A DNA stretch of 64,000 nt from Bedellia somnulentella (taxonomy: Eukaryota > Arthropoda > Insecta > Lepidoptera > Bedelliidae): assembly GCA_963576735.1 (NCBI GenBank), contig OY755181.1, positions 1,178,001-1,242,000 of the forward strand, read 5' to 3'. The notes beneath the pieces are model-generated. The model saw only the letters and a list, made by a program, of their open reading frames with translations, searched no databases and had not been told where the DNA came from. Positions 33,301-42,769 of the stretch are shown piece after piece. How positions within the stretch are numbered: the stretch's first letter is position 1; every line of letters starts with the position of its first letter. The translations under genes and the position numbers were made by a program.

Positions 33301-35650
33301 CACCAATTTGTCTTTTCTAAAGTCATATGTGTGGTTAATTTATCATGGTTGTTAACGGTGAGGGAAAACAGCGTGAGGAAACCCACATGGCTGAGTTGTA
33401 CTTAGTCATGTGACAGTGTATTCGTACAAAACGGCGATAGGCCTGCCCCCTATCACGTGAGTACACTGTCTAAGCAAAACGTGGGTACCTTCTCTGGACA
33501 GTAGATGGCGCTGCCATGTGAGTTCAGAAGTATTGGTACCTCTGCCAACCCCTTCGGGGATAAACGGCATGAAAGTTTATGTTATGTTATGTTACAGAAT
33601 AGGAAGAACTATATTGATTCTATTTCAATTGTGTGTCACCATTTTACTATATGTATTAGCAAATAAATTTGAATCAAGTGAGTCTTAAAATGATTAGTGG
33701 AGAAATCATCAGTTGAAATACCTACAAAAACACTTTACTTACAGGCTAATTTATCAGGATAACAAAAACAGGGAGTGTAAATTGTATTTTGGAACTAATT
33801 CAATTACATACATACATATATTCACGGCTATAAATCCCTTAACGGGGTAGCCAGAGCTTGGAATGAGAAATTCCTCAGCCACTTTTGGAAGTTGATTGGG
33901 GAAAAAATGGTAATAAAAATAAATGTTTTTCATTAATTCAATTAATTGAATAGAAAACCTCTCTCTTGTACATATTAACTTAAAACATTTGCGATCATTA
34001 TAGTTTAGCCAATTTACAACACTTATCACTAAAAGCATTCTCTTTTAGACATTATCTGGAGAAAATTAAGGTTGGCTTGAGCAGTACATCAAAACCATGG
34101 TGAAACATACAATTTTGCATAAATTGCAGGTCTCATATTATAAAATTTTACACATTACCCCATTAAATATGTATTAACTTACAGCAATCAAATGTATCAC
34201 ATCAGTAAATAACACTTCTTAAGACTTTTCCTCGACCAAGAATGACAAATCTTGAAGATATACTAAAACAAAAAATGGGCCTAATATAGAACCCTGCGGT
34301 TTACCATTTTTCATATTTTACCTAAGTATTTTAGGATATTATATTTCTATTGCTTTAATAATAAATTCCACATACTTAATCTCCAGAATAAGTGCATCCA
34401 ATGCAGTGAGTGCCCCACTGTCTTGGCAGCCCGGAGATCCTCGCAGACCTTACCCCACAGACATGGAGATGAGATTGGGAATGTTGGGAAGGCTGTGCGA
34501 TCTGCCTTTAAATGGACACACACCTTCTACACTCAATGAGCTACATAGAATAACTACTGGTGGAGGTAAGAAATTTATTAATATCGGCTGGTGTGGGTTT
34601 TTAATGGTTATTGAAAATGATTTATCTTTACTGAGTAAGTGATAAGGGTAATGAAATTGATTTTAAAATAACTATATGTAGGAAAATATCGAAGCCTTTT
34701 ATTTGGTTATGTTTTCTCAAAACATTTTCCTCATGGGAAAAGTACTCTAAAATTTTGATTACTGAATATATCTTTCCCTGATATCCTTCTGAGTGTTATT
34801 TCATTTATATGTCCATAAAACAACTTAATTTTACTGCACTGAGCGATACATTTCCATATATTCATTATTAATTTAGTTCTTTGACAAAATAAATTAAAGT
34901 AAATGAAAGTATATATATATAATTCTGCAGAATAACAGTAAAACAACATAGTCCATATTCATATTAGGTATACTACTTGCCATAGATGTAATCGTAGGAC
35001 TATAACTTCCAAAAAGGGTTTTTTTGCGCGTGCCTAGAAGTTTAAAAGCATAAAATATGGTCCTCATTTATCACATAAGTGTGCCGGCCATTCTTTTGCC
35101 TTGAAATATAAATAAACTCATAAAAAGTGCATTAATTTCATACAACATAGTTTACATCTAAACAAATTGTCTTATTATTATTAACACCCATATTTTAGCT
35201 GTGTAGTGTCGGCTTAGAATACCACTACCCCATTTCTTCCGGTGGGTGTACGTAAGAGGCGACTAACGGTATTGGGGCTTTGGAGGGATTTTTGGGCGAT
35301 GCGGTTGAGACCCATCACCAACAACCTTAATCTCACCATCTTTTTCTCACTCAACTTTCCAAAAGTGGCTGAGTATTTTCTAATTCCTTAGCTCTGGCTA
35401 CCCCTTCTAGGGATTTATAGCCGTGAGTATATGTATGTATGTGTGAACCCATATTTTCTCTTCCACAGCAGTCCCAACGACAGCCGCAACCAACCAATTC
35501 ACATGGCATGCATCAGGCGAGCTCCACATGTCAGTTGGAGGAGGAAATTCAGTGGCCATCGATGGAAGAGGCAAAGATGGCCACGGGCAAGAAGATGTGG
35601 AAGTCATGTCTACTGACAGTAGTTCGAGTTCCAGTAGTGATTCGCAGTGA
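27385..35650 (+). CDS. MED4: Mediator of RNA polymerase II transcription subunit 4
   Basis: Subunit of the Mediator middle module, which links activators to RNA polymerase II in the nucleus. Exons: 27385-27452, 32147-32327, 32811-32962, 34387-34565, 35469-35650; total 762 nt, 253 aa, close to the length of insect MED4. Exon 1 encodes [19 protein letters not shown]. Exons 2-3 are a helical/coiled-coil segment ([39 protein letters not shown]). Exon 4 has the conserved [20 protein letters not shown] and [11 protein letters not shown]. Exon 5 ends in an acidic serine tract ([19 protein letters not shown]). All phases join. Intron 1 holds a complete copia element in the sense direction; without it the intron would be 74 bp. 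Introns 3 and 4 hold SINEs. Poly(A) signal AATAAA at 35862. Confidence 0.95.
27493..27738 (+). repeat. 5' LTR of the copia element
   Basis: 246 bp, bounded by TGTTG/CAACA. Contains AATAAA at 27671-27676, read in the same direction as MED4, so it could cause early polyadenylation of MED4 transcripts. Confidence 0.95.
27795..31841 (+). CDS. Copia Gag-Pol polyprotein
   Basis: 1348 aa, one frame, no stop or shift. The open frame extends upstream to a GTG, but the first ATG is at 27795 and starts [14 protein letters not shown]. Order of domains: Gag (about 1-200) with the zinc knuckle [14 protein letters not shown]; aspartic protease ([11 protein letters not shown]); GAG-pre-integrase (LWHKRFGHL) with CEPCLLGK; integrase core with the D,D35E residues in [17 protein letters not shown] and [15 protein letters not shown]; an acidic/lysine-rich linker; reverse transcriptase ([25 protein letters not shown]); RNase H ([38 protein letters not shown]). 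The order integrase before reverse transcriptase is diagnostic of Ty1/copia. All catalytic residues I can check are present, so the element may be autonomous. Confidence 0.96.
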   Translation: MQERDRQSICQFVGRDFNSWSFRLKSILRAADVIEAISDPKFAMTEKKKEAKAQAIIISAIADSHLEYVRKDSALDMYASLENSFKIKGVRSKIHLRRQLNEIKFKENESLKDHIYQMETIFLDLKENDNELTEEEKINYMLMSMPETYEGIITALETIDDLKYEFVKSRLLGEEQKKKINSEQQPSTSSGAFLICYTCGKAGHKRFQCNQNKGRGMMQRNRSYQNRGGFQSHRHFKYNSPPPPPLTQSNSGHWRGRGAQRHAARREENKQVYYVDEDEKDMYSFMSEEAKSGNVYNCLQNNIVWCIDSGCSDHLVNDKKYFSEYIELSVPKIIGVAKNNVSLKAVGIGNIHIIAYVGSRPNKFNIKNVYYVPELRKNLMSVTKMNENGFKVSFINGKVRIYNGCNNMIMIGSSSENLFKIETKIDDSYCNFVSQGTTDIVNLWHKRFGHLCISNLNTLVKSNMVYGLDDLRNVRMSNSLCEPCLLGKMSRQPFNKLGYRAKQPLELVHTDVCGPISPTSREGFKYFLTFIDDYTHFVMVYPLRQKSDVFEKFQEYYFHVTKYFNRSLLKLRSDNGSEYVNNDFQRFCVREGISLQYTVPYNPQMNGIAERMNRTLIEKARTILLESGLRKEFWFDAILYSAYATNRSPSAGREVTAAELWFGRKPNVSNMRVFGCHAFNYVAKELRKKLDNTSVKMVMIGYSPSGYYRLYDPVKNQVVHARNVRFDERGKNEFANLPKEDDENTQDEEDKNKKKDDKDKKENVNKEDDETLCGSNYQMGGQELKEQNDLIDNVNPVEQTGEPQVRQIETREKRVIRQPKWHDDYVLVFDENNDEALFALLASEDAPSRYEDIEGRDDEKDWKKAIEQEFKVIEENKTWKIVPKPEKEKPLDTKWVFTRKSVGNNNIYKARLVVKGYQQRDKLDDIFSPVLKLQTLRIMLSVAICKDYQIHQMDVKAAFLYGDIHENVYLKPPEGLELQEGKVLKLAKSLYGLKKSPKYWYEKFNTTINEYVFKRSINDYCLYSMEDMYLLLYVDDILIMSSDVSKIENLKEFLSSKFKMKDMGHDELVYLGISIERGRDKIVINQRKYLEGVLKKYEMFDCNGCDTPMDVNFKIEDCGVDMSYESQCRSLIGSLMYAVVGSRPDLANAVCYLSRFQSKPSEVLWRALKRILRYVKRTINYSLVYFKNDINTVNPIVGYADADWARDHDRKSTSGYLFKLFNNVVIWRSKKQATVALSTTEAEFISLCESVVEACWVVKVLNDLNILCDKVTMFEDNQSTIKSVKCSDQKRLKHMDIKYNFVKEKVEEGFVEVRYVNTKFQLADFLTKPLNKGQFCKLLNDIGMMCLM
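31862..32107 (+). repeat. 3' LTR of the copia element
   Basis: 246 bp, one visible difference from the 5' LTR. Its AATAAA lies at 32039-32044. The MED4 intron resumes 5 bp after its end. Confidence 0.95.
33215..33593 (+). mobile_element. Family B SINE in MED4 intron 3
   Basis: 11-bp duplication ACAGAATAGGA (33204-33214, 33594-33604). Head with A-box-like AGTCCAGTGGGTAGAAG and B-box-like GAGTTCCAATCC; body about 380 bp; 3' hairpin CCCCTTCGGGG, then GGCATGAAAG and TTATG repeats. Confidence 0.85.
33806..33925 (-). mobile_element. Family A retroposon, 5'-truncated, MED4 intron 3
   Basis: Tail and about 100 bp of the 3' part only. Confidence 0.65.
35197..35446 (+). mobile_element. Family A retroposon in MED4 intron 4
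   Basis: 11-bp duplication ACCCATATTTT (35186-35196, 35447-35457). The right copy of the duplication supplies part of the polypyrimidine tract of the MED4 exon 5 acceptor (35469), so the insertion landed against the splice site. Confidence 0.82.
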
Positions 35651-35861
35651 AAATTAAAGTTATTGTGAAGTGAAAAGTGATGGGATTTTAGGGGAAAGGA
35701 TAAAGAAGTTGAGAAGTTGAGAATTGGGAAGTGTCCAAAGTGTTGAGATTTTTGGATGATCAAAAAGGATACTGAGGATAGGATAAAAGCAAGTGACTTT
35801 TCGTTTAAGGAAGAAGGTATTGGTGTACAGTTTTTAGTATAATGTATAGAGATAAGTATTT

Positions 35862-35867
35862 AATAAA
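35862..35867 (+). terminator. MED4 poly(A) signal AATAAA
   Basis: Canonical hexamer 212 bp after the MED4 stop codon, followed by T/GT-rich sequence (TCTCTTTTGTGTTTGTT), as expected of a cleavage site. Confidence 0.6.
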
Positions 35868-36299
35868 ACTCTCTTTTGTGTTTGTTAGAGTACATATTCC
35901 GATTATGCTATAGTCAGAAATACCATCGTCGGTCATGAAAACCCTTGTTTAGCTCACAATTAATTGCGTATTATGAAAGTGACTTATTCAAATGCCTCTT
36001 TAACACTGCCGCCTGCCATTACATGTTTTTAAGCCTTGGTTTCTTTTGCTTTATTATTAATAGTAGAGTCTGTACGAATCTATTTAAAAACTTTTAACAT
36101 TATCTTCACTTTGAACATTGACCTCTATCGTAGCAAGGAAGCGTTGACGCTTTCACTTTCAGATTTTTTGATGGGGTATTTTATTGACTGAATATTTCAA
36201 GCCGCTAAAATAATTTACCTTAAAGATGGGTTTACCCAATCAATAGGTTACCCCAACCTAATGAAAGGTTTGTTTTATCTTTCACAATTTAAACCTAGG

Positions 36300-36331
36300 A
36301 GTGTTCTCAATACGGTCGTATTGAGAACACT
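36300..36331. repeat. Perfect 15-bp-arm palindrome downstream of MED4
   Basis: AGTGTTCTCAATACG and its exact complement around a 2-nt centre (GT). About 0.45 kb past the MED4 poly(A) signal. Function unknown. Confidence 0.8.
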
Positions 36332-36487
36332 ATATTTTTATAGGCAAATGTACCGCGTTTTACATATTTTCTGAACTTATATTGGTATTTGCTTCTGAAA
36401 ATCATATTGTTATGCTGCTGAGCTGATGATGGAAGATGTGGGTCCTTAATCACTAGGAGATAGGAAACAGTTCTTTCAACTTTCTAT

Positions 36488-36762
36488 ATAGATAAAGAAT
36501 AAATAAAGGAAAGAAAAATTTCGACACAGGCGGGATTCGAACCCGCGACCTCGGGTATACGCCCCCGTCGTCGCTCTTGCCAATTGAGCTACCGTGTCAA
36601 TGGCTGCCAGCGCGAAATTCTTCTATCCTTTATTTCTTTTACACGTTTTAGTAGTGTTTGCGTTTCCTACCCGCCCTGTGTCGAAATTTTTCTTTCCTTT
36701 ATTTATTCTTTATTTATTAGTAATGATCCCCACATGAGGTTTTCATGAACAAAAAGATTTAA
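36488..36762 (-). mobile_element. Family D repeat with tRNA-like core
   Basis: A tRNA-like segment at 36523-36598 (minus) has a TRGCTCAATTGG-type A box and a GGTTCGAATCC B box, with a CGTCGT stutter in the anticodon arm. AT-rich arms (CTTTCCTTTATTTATTCTTT and its complement) flank it and the unit ends with the CATGAGGTTTTCATGAACA motif. Not a functional tRNA: the anticodon loop does not close normally. Confidence 0.65.
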
Positions 36763-37163
36763 ATTATGTGATAGTTAGGCGTTTTCAACATTTGCATTCT
36801 ATCTGAAAAGATAATAAGATAAACTAGTAAAAAATTCGGAGGTATTTTCGATTTCAATCTTAAATAGATTTCTAAAGTAATGTAATAAAGGTAATGAAGA
36901 GTAGAATAAAGTTTTCATTGCAATGAAAATAATATATTTCATGGTTCATTAAAGCAAATTTTTATTAAGTGCTGTTCCTCATCAATGTAAATATATAGTG
37001 TATTTTATTAAGAACTTGAATACAAAGTAATTTTGTATAAAATACAACTGAGTTGTAAATTAATATATAAACATTAAAGACTAACTCTATTTAATCTTTT
37101 CGTATTATTTATAAACCTGAATTTGTAATTTAGGGAAAATATCGTGAGGAAATTTGAATCGAT

Positions 37164-37211
37164 ACACTGCCTCATGACTAAGAATATGACATTTTAGTCA
37201 TGAGGCAGTGT
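37164..37211. repeat. Palindrome with 18-bp perfect arms
   Basis: ACACTGCCTCATGACTAA (37164-37181) and its complement (37194-37211) around a 12-nt loop. The right arm belongs to a family B fragment; the left arm looks like a piece of B in the opposite orientation. Confidence 0.7.
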
Positions 37212-37764
37212 ATTGATACAAAGCGGTGGTAAACCTGCCTACTGGCATGAATTCTCTGTCCAGGGTCATCCTCTGGCAAAAAGTGGGTTCTCAGAATTCC
37301 AGGTGACTAAAATTTTACTAATAATAAAACTGTATTTACATTGTTCAGTATGGGAAAATCTGAAACTAAGCCGTACGAAGATCTATTGGTAGGAAGAAAG
37401 GCATATTATTTTTAACGTAATTAAACAGCTAAATTTATACAGTGCCGCTTCCTGTTTATATTGCATTTTCTGTATTAATATTAAATATATAAAGACTTAA
37501 TTTTGGTCACCTGTAATAATCGAGAAATTCCACCCCTGAGGAACCACATGTGGGAATCACACCACCTATGAGATGTGAGATTTTTGTTATAGAGCATCAA
37601 TTCAAGAATGTTTACCCCATAAAACCGTGTTTTAGAATCTCAGAACAATAATCTAGTTATTGTTCAAGAATCAAGTAATATCGCTATCTATCTATCTACC
37701 TTTATTTGGCCAAAGAAACTGAGAAGTTTTTGAGAGGCCTGTGTATAAGTCCAGCAGTGAGGGT

Positions 37765-37935
37765 CTATTATAAAGCTGAAGTTCTTTATAAAGGCGGGGT
37801 CCGAAGTGATAAGAATATAAAAGAGCATGTATGACAAGAATTATGAATGTAAGGGAAGCAAGAGAGGTTTGTTAAGATCGTCCTACGTGGCGATCGATAG
37901 TCTCTGCCTACTCCGATGGGATAATTGGTAGTGAA
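37765..37935 (+). mobile_element. LINE family C fragment
   Basis: Diverged copy of the C-terminal coding end seen at 4714-4870, including TGGCGATCGATAGTCTCTGC; the TATG tail is lost. Lies between MED4 and DNALI1. Confidence 0.65.
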
Positions 37936-38014
37936 TTTAAGATAGTAATAATAATAAATGAAGATCTATAGACGAAAAGAATCATCTCTAAGCAACTGAG
38001 AAAAATTAACAATA

Positions 38015-38027
38015 GTTGCTAAGCAAC
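38015..38027 (+). promoter_or_regulatory. RFX-type X-box upstream of DNALI1
   Basis: GTTGCTAAGCAAC is a perfect inverted repeat (GTTGCT-A-AGCAAC) fitting the RFX X-box consensus RYYNYY-N(1-3)-RRNRAC. It lies 131 bp before the DNALI1 start codon and about 75 bp before the TATA box. RFX factors drive ciliary genes in animals through such sites. A half-site (AAGCAAC) lies about 25 bp upstream. Confidence 0.75.
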
Positions 38028-38101
38028 AACATAATAATATGTTGTTGTTTACAATAATCTTCAAAATACTAAAAACTCTGAAAAATAAAAGCAGCGATTT
38101 C

Positions 38102-38110
38102 TATATAAAA
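38102..38110 (+). promoter_or_regulatory. TATA box of DNALI1
   Basis: TATATAAAA, 48 bp before the ATG. This predicts a very short 5' UTR of 20-25 nt starting around 38130-38138. It is positionally consistent with the X-box upstream. Confidence 0.55.
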
Positions 38111-38157
38111 AGATATTCTCATAAGTATTACAAACACCGATAAAATATCAGTTTAAA

Positions 38158-41100
38158 ATGAGTGAACGTGCTCCGGTTGCTGCGGAAGAAACCTTAGTTC
38201 GTTACGATAATCCGGTTTTGGTAACAAAACATAAGGAGAAACCAGTAAGTATGGGAAGTTGTAGAGACAGGCCCTCCGAACCAAGTATTAGTTTATCAAC
38301 TCCATCTTGCCATATACTTAAATCTCGGCCAACGCATAAGATTGGCCATCCAAAGAGGAAATGCTGCTAGTATATTGGACATGTTACCCTACACCGAGAG
38401 CGATGAATTTCACGAAATTTTTCGCTTTGTTGCCTGACGACTTGGTCAAGGTTGCGGGAAACCGATGGAAGAGGGCAGCGCAGGACCGGTCGTTGTGGAG
38501 GATCTTTGGGGGAGGCCTATGTCCAACAGTGGACGTCTATTGGCTGATGATGATGAATTTATATAATTTGTTCTTGAACATTTATACATCACATGAGATT
38601 AAAGTTAGATTCTTATTCTCAAGCTCCAGCCTTGCCATTTGGGATTTATAGCCGTTAGTATAGGTTAGGGCTAAAAGTATGAATATAATTTAGACTACCA
38701 TTAGGGAGTGTAACAAAGTAATTGGATTTGTTTCAAAGGGCCCCGGAATCTTTTAACGTGACGTGATTTCTTTGCATGAAAACTAAAAAAGCCTTGCATT
38801 TCCATGTATTATATTATCTGTGATTTACATGCATGCGGTAACTGAGATCCACCAATATTAATTGCAGTTCCAATGTTACATATGCTTATAACATCACGGA
38901 TATAAACCACGAAAGCGAGGTAGACAGACCTCGAACTTAGCAATACCTCAGCCACTTTTGGCAGTTATAGAAAAAAACCTAAATTATTGGTGATAGATTT
39001 CCAGCTACATCGCCCAATAATCACTTTAAAGCCCCAGTACCTTTAGCTGCCTCGTATGACACCTGCCACGGTGATAAATGAGGATATATGCATTTTATTC
39101 TGGCTACGCGGATGCATACGTACCATCTATTTAATGGTGGAGGTTTCTGAATATTATCATGATAGGTGCCGACCACTGTTTTACCTAGACCATTTTTGGG
39201 CGTATGATTTTCTACATTTGCCGTTTGAGACTCGCCAGACACCACTAGATCATCTGTTACATAACATAAACATAAACGTTCACGCCGAATATCCCCGAAG
39301 GGGTTGGCAGAGGTACTAATACTTCTGAACATCACGTGACTTTGTCACCTGGTGTTCAGAGTACCCACGTTTTGCATGGACAGTGTACTCACGTGATAGG
39401 GGGCAGGCCTATTGCCGTTTTGTACGAATACTCTGTCACATGACTAAGTACAACTCAGCCACGTGGGTTTTCTCACGATGTTTTCCCTCACCGTTAACAA
39501 CCATGATAAATTAACCACACATATGTCTTTAGAAAAGACAAATTGGTGTAGGCCCGACCCAGGATTTGAACACTAGTCGTTTGCACGATAACCGAGTGTT
39601 CTACCCACTGGGCTATCACGGTAGATCATCTGTTATAGCTACAAAACTAATTCTCTTATATTTTAATGGCTTTTTAATAAACTTAATAGGGAGTGTCAGC
39701 GGATGCCTCCACCACCGCAGCACCATGTATGCCAGTTGAAGCGAAAAAGGAAGTTGAAGAAATATTAAACGCCATCCTTCCACCCAAGGAATGGGAAGAA
39801 AATGGTCAAATATGGACTCAGAAGGTTAGTAAAATTATTGCACTATCTTCCATTCCTACCTATACCTTATCATACATTTAATCCCGGAGTGAAATGGAAA
39901 TGATTGTCACTTTGTGCGATCTTGTAAATTTCTCTTCTCTAATGTACATCAATCTTTTCATGGCTACTCTTATTTTTCTTTTTTATTTTCAAATTATTAC
40001 TACTTTCACAAGGATACGTGGGGGGTTGGCGGGTACCCGGAAGAGAGAAAAGGATACTCAGCGTCAAAGTATATGGCCTTATACTTACCTAAACTTTAAT
40101 TCATTATTCTTTAGTGAGGCAAGACACACAAGAACAATCCTGCCTCACGCTCTATTTCACAATTCATCCCACAAACGCACTTATTCCTCTCCAAATCAGA
40201 TCTCGTCGACCCCCGCGACCAGACTGGACGTGATAAACCTGCAAGAGATGCTGGACACCCGCCTGCAGCAGCGGCAGGCGCGGGAGACCGGCATCTGTCC
40301 GGTGCGCCGCCAGCTGTACACGCAGTGCTTTGATGAGCTTATTAGACAGGTGAGTGTGGTATTGTTTGGCAAGATATGGTAAAACATTGCCTGAGAATTC
40401 TTTAAACCAATGGTTCTTAAACATGCAAGAATTATGCTGTTATATTCCTACGTTAAGCGATATTTGATTGCATCTGTTTTTGTTTTAAAATTACGCGTCA
40501 AGAAAATTTTAAATAATTTCTTTCGGTTAAGATAATGTACATTTGGGAAGTTAGGTTAGGTTAGGTTAGGCCTACATATACCTACAGCCCATACAATAAC
40601 TTACAAATACAACCGATTTTGAGTATTAGAAAATAAATATTAACAATCACATAGGTATACAAATGTATATCTTGAAACCACTCAAGAAATATGTTTTATC
40701 TATTTTGTCCAGTAACTTCTTAATAAGTCATCTATTTTCCAGACATTGCCCTACTATTTTGAATGTTTTTGTTCATGAAAACCTCATGTGGGGATTATTA
40801 CTAATAAATAAAGAATAAATAAAGGAAAGAAAAATCGAACCCGCGACCTCGGGTTCGGATTCCCGCCTGTGTCGAAATTTTTCTTTCCTTTATTTATTAT
40901 TTATTTATTAATCCCCACATGAGGTTTTCATGAACAAAAACATTCAAATTATGTGATAATTAAGCGTTCTCAACATTTGCATTCTATCTGAAAAGATAGA
41001 CAAGTGGCCTTCCGAATTTGTAAAAAAATCGGAGGTAGGGAACGCAAACGCTACTTAAAAGTGGAAAAGAAACAAAGGATAGAAGAATTTCGCACTGGCA

Positions 41101-42298
41101 GCCATTGACACGGTAACTCAATTGGCAGAGCGACGGGCGCGTATACCCGAGGTCGCGGGTTCGATTCCCGCCTGTGTCGAATTTTTTTTTCCTTTATTCA
41201 TTGCCCTACTATGTTACGATTTCAGGTAACAATAAACTGCGGGGAGAGAGGTCTGTTGCTGCTGCGGATTCGAGATGAAGCCAGAATAACCATGGAAGCT
41301 TATCAGACTCTGTATTGTAGCTCCATTGCTTTCGGCATGAGGAAAGCATTACAGGTATTGTCAATGCATTCTTTTCACTCTGATGTATGGAACTCGATCA
41401 TTGTGATCGATAACGAAATTTCGATTGAAACTCGCAATCTGCCTACTGTGTGTTCGTATAAATTGTGTCTAGACGCATCATGCTTTTGCAAAGGGCTGCA
41501 GTTATAGTTTCCTAATTTTCATTAAAATATTTTTAAAAAATACTAATGCACTCTTCTTCCTAATGTTTAGTCAGAACAAGGCAAATCCGATTTGCTAGAC
41601 CAAGTGGCAAAGCTGGAGGCTGAACGTTCTGCCCTAGAGAAGCAATGCATGGAGCTAAAACAGAAGACTGAACAACTGGAGCGTCGAGCTGCCGAACTCA
41701 GGGCAGCCGAAGAAAAGCGGCATCAAGAGGAACTTACTGCTCTTAAGAAGACTAACGCTCAGCTTAAGGTAATTTGTAAAGCTCTTTAGGGTTTTCATCA
41801 TTATCTTGGACAGTGCATGACACTGCTGGAGATAGGCCTCCTTTGCAAAATTCCAAAACGACCGGTCATGTGTTCTCTCCCACATCGATCAGATTCGCGC
41901 AACCTTGGCACTACGTCGATTCAATCATCAATTAATATATTTTGTGAGTGTTAAATATTACTATATGGCTTGCCGTGTGCCTCCAACAAGGCGAATACAG
42001 TATCTAGAAGTATCTCGTAGAATAAACATTTATTACTATGGGGCGGTAGCACGCTTGTAATTATATCAAGAGTTCATCGGTAAGGAAGAGAAAAGATATA
42101 CGATTCTTTCAAATTGTGAAAGAGATAGCTGCCGCTGCTAGAGCTTAAGATTATTATTATTTTACAATACCAATGTAGGTTGTGTTTTAAAATAGTGACA
42201 AGTTTTAATGAAATGTCAAATATATATTTATTAATCACTGATAAATTTCATTTTTGTTGCAGGCTCAACTGGAAGGCATAATTGCGCCGAAGAAATAA
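38158..42298 (+). CDS. DNALI1: Axonemal dynein light intermediate chain p28 (inner arm)
   Basis: Light intermediate chain of inner-arm dyneins in cilia and sperm tails. Exons: 38158-38244, 39690-39824, 40200-40349, 41226-41354, 41571-41768, 42263-42298; 735 nt, 244 aa, all junctions in phase 0 with AG/GT borders. Conserved blocks: LVRYDNPVLVTK near the N-terminus; EEILNAILPPKEW; TRLDVINLQEMLDTRLQQRQ; ICPVRRQLYTQCFDELIRQ; CGERGLLLLRIRDEARITM; YCSSIAFGMRKALQ. Exon 5 is a long coiled coil (KQCMELKQKTEQLERRAAEL). The C-terminus AQLEGIIAPKK is the p28 signature. Upstream lie a TATA box (38102) and an X-box (38015). Introns contain a family B SINE, palindromic D repeats and a telomere-like tract. 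Length is slightly below human (about 258). Confidence 0.96.
38400..38560 (+). mobile_element. RTE-type LINE 3' fragment in DNALI1 intron 1
   Basis: Encodes a degenerate version of the RTE C-terminus (DDLVKVAGNRWKRAAQDRSL) and ends in (GAT)n at about 38545-38556. Minus-strand relatives, recognised by a (CATCAT)n start, lie at 41795-41945, 42535-42625 and 54515-54640. Confidence 0.6.
38890..39075 (-). mobile_element. Family A retroposon, old copy in DNALI1 intron 1
   Basis: Highly diverged, recognised by TCAGCCACTTTTGG and CATCGCCCAATAATCACTTT. A comparably old plus-strand copy lies at 26385-26600. Confidence 0.5.
39260..39622 (-). mobile_element. Family B SINE in DNALI1 intron 1
   Basis: 13-bp duplication AGATCATCTGTTA (39247-39259, 39623-39635), little diverged. 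Its target is within 70 bp of the exon 2 acceptor, so it nearly abuts the splice site. Confidence 0.85.
40551..40570 (+). repeat. Interstitial telomere-like (TTAGG)4
   Basis: Four perfect TTAGG units, the insect telomeric repeat, preceded by AAG and followed by CCTAC, inside DNALI1 intron 3. Too short to be a telomere. Confidence 0.8.
40764..40942. repeat. Family D palindrome
   Basis: About 179-bp near-perfect inverted repeat running from TGTTTTTGTTCATGAAAACC to its complement at the right end. The centre is a B-box palindrome (GAACCCGCGACCTCGGGTTC). It looks like two D tails joined head to head. In DNALI1 intron 3. Confidence 0.75.
41020..41205 (+). mobile_element. Family D repeat with tRNA-like core, best preserved
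   Basis: tRNA-like part 41107-41178 (72 nt): 7-bp acceptor stem (one G-T), 4-bp D stem, perfect 5-bp T stem with GGTTCGATTCC (41158-41168). The anticodon arm has a 4-bp stem and an 8-nt loop, so it is unlikely to be a working tRNA. Ends 20 bp before DNALI1 exon 4. Confidence 0.65.
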
Positions 42299-42745
42299 GG
42301 CTGTTAGTTAGTTTGCAATACATTTTTATAGTTGAATATTTTCAAAATATTTGTTTCAAGCTCTAATTGCATAGTTACAGGTTGTAATTTTCATTACGTT
42401 ATCTTATATTATTTCGTTGAGTAAATAGATTTTTACGCATCCAAATGTGCCGTTGTCATTTAAATCTCATTGCAAGATCGATTTCCTAACATGTGTCTAT
42501 TGACCAGTACCCGGTGTTTTAAATGTATGTTCATCATCATCATCAGCCCATAGACTTCCATTGCTGAAAATAGACCTTCTCAAAAGATCTTTACAACGAC
42601 TGGTCCTGTGCTGCCCTCATCCATTAACTACACTATTCGTATTGAAAACATTTTAAGTTCCCTTATTTCTCACTAATTATATTCACAAGTAAACATTCTT
42701 ATACAATTATAAAATGTATTTTACTTAAACAACCAAATGATATGA

Positions 42746-42769
42746 AATAAAACTGCACTTTATTTTATT
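42746..42769. terminator. Bidirectional poly(A) signal region between DNALI1 and scribble
   Basis: AATAAA on the plus strand (42746-42751) and two overlapping AATAAA on the minus strand (plus-strand TTTATT at 42759-42764 and 42764-42769) lie within 24 bp. They would end DNALI1 (stop at 42298) with a ~0.45-kb 3' UTR and scribble (stop at 43882) with a ~1.1-kb 3' UTR. Confidence 0.5.

Noticed and set aside
41107..41178. tRNA gene candidate with good acceptor, D and T arms.
   Set aside because: Anticodon arm has a 4-bp stem and 8-nt loop, and the same sequence recurs in family D repeats; called a tRNA-like SINE core.
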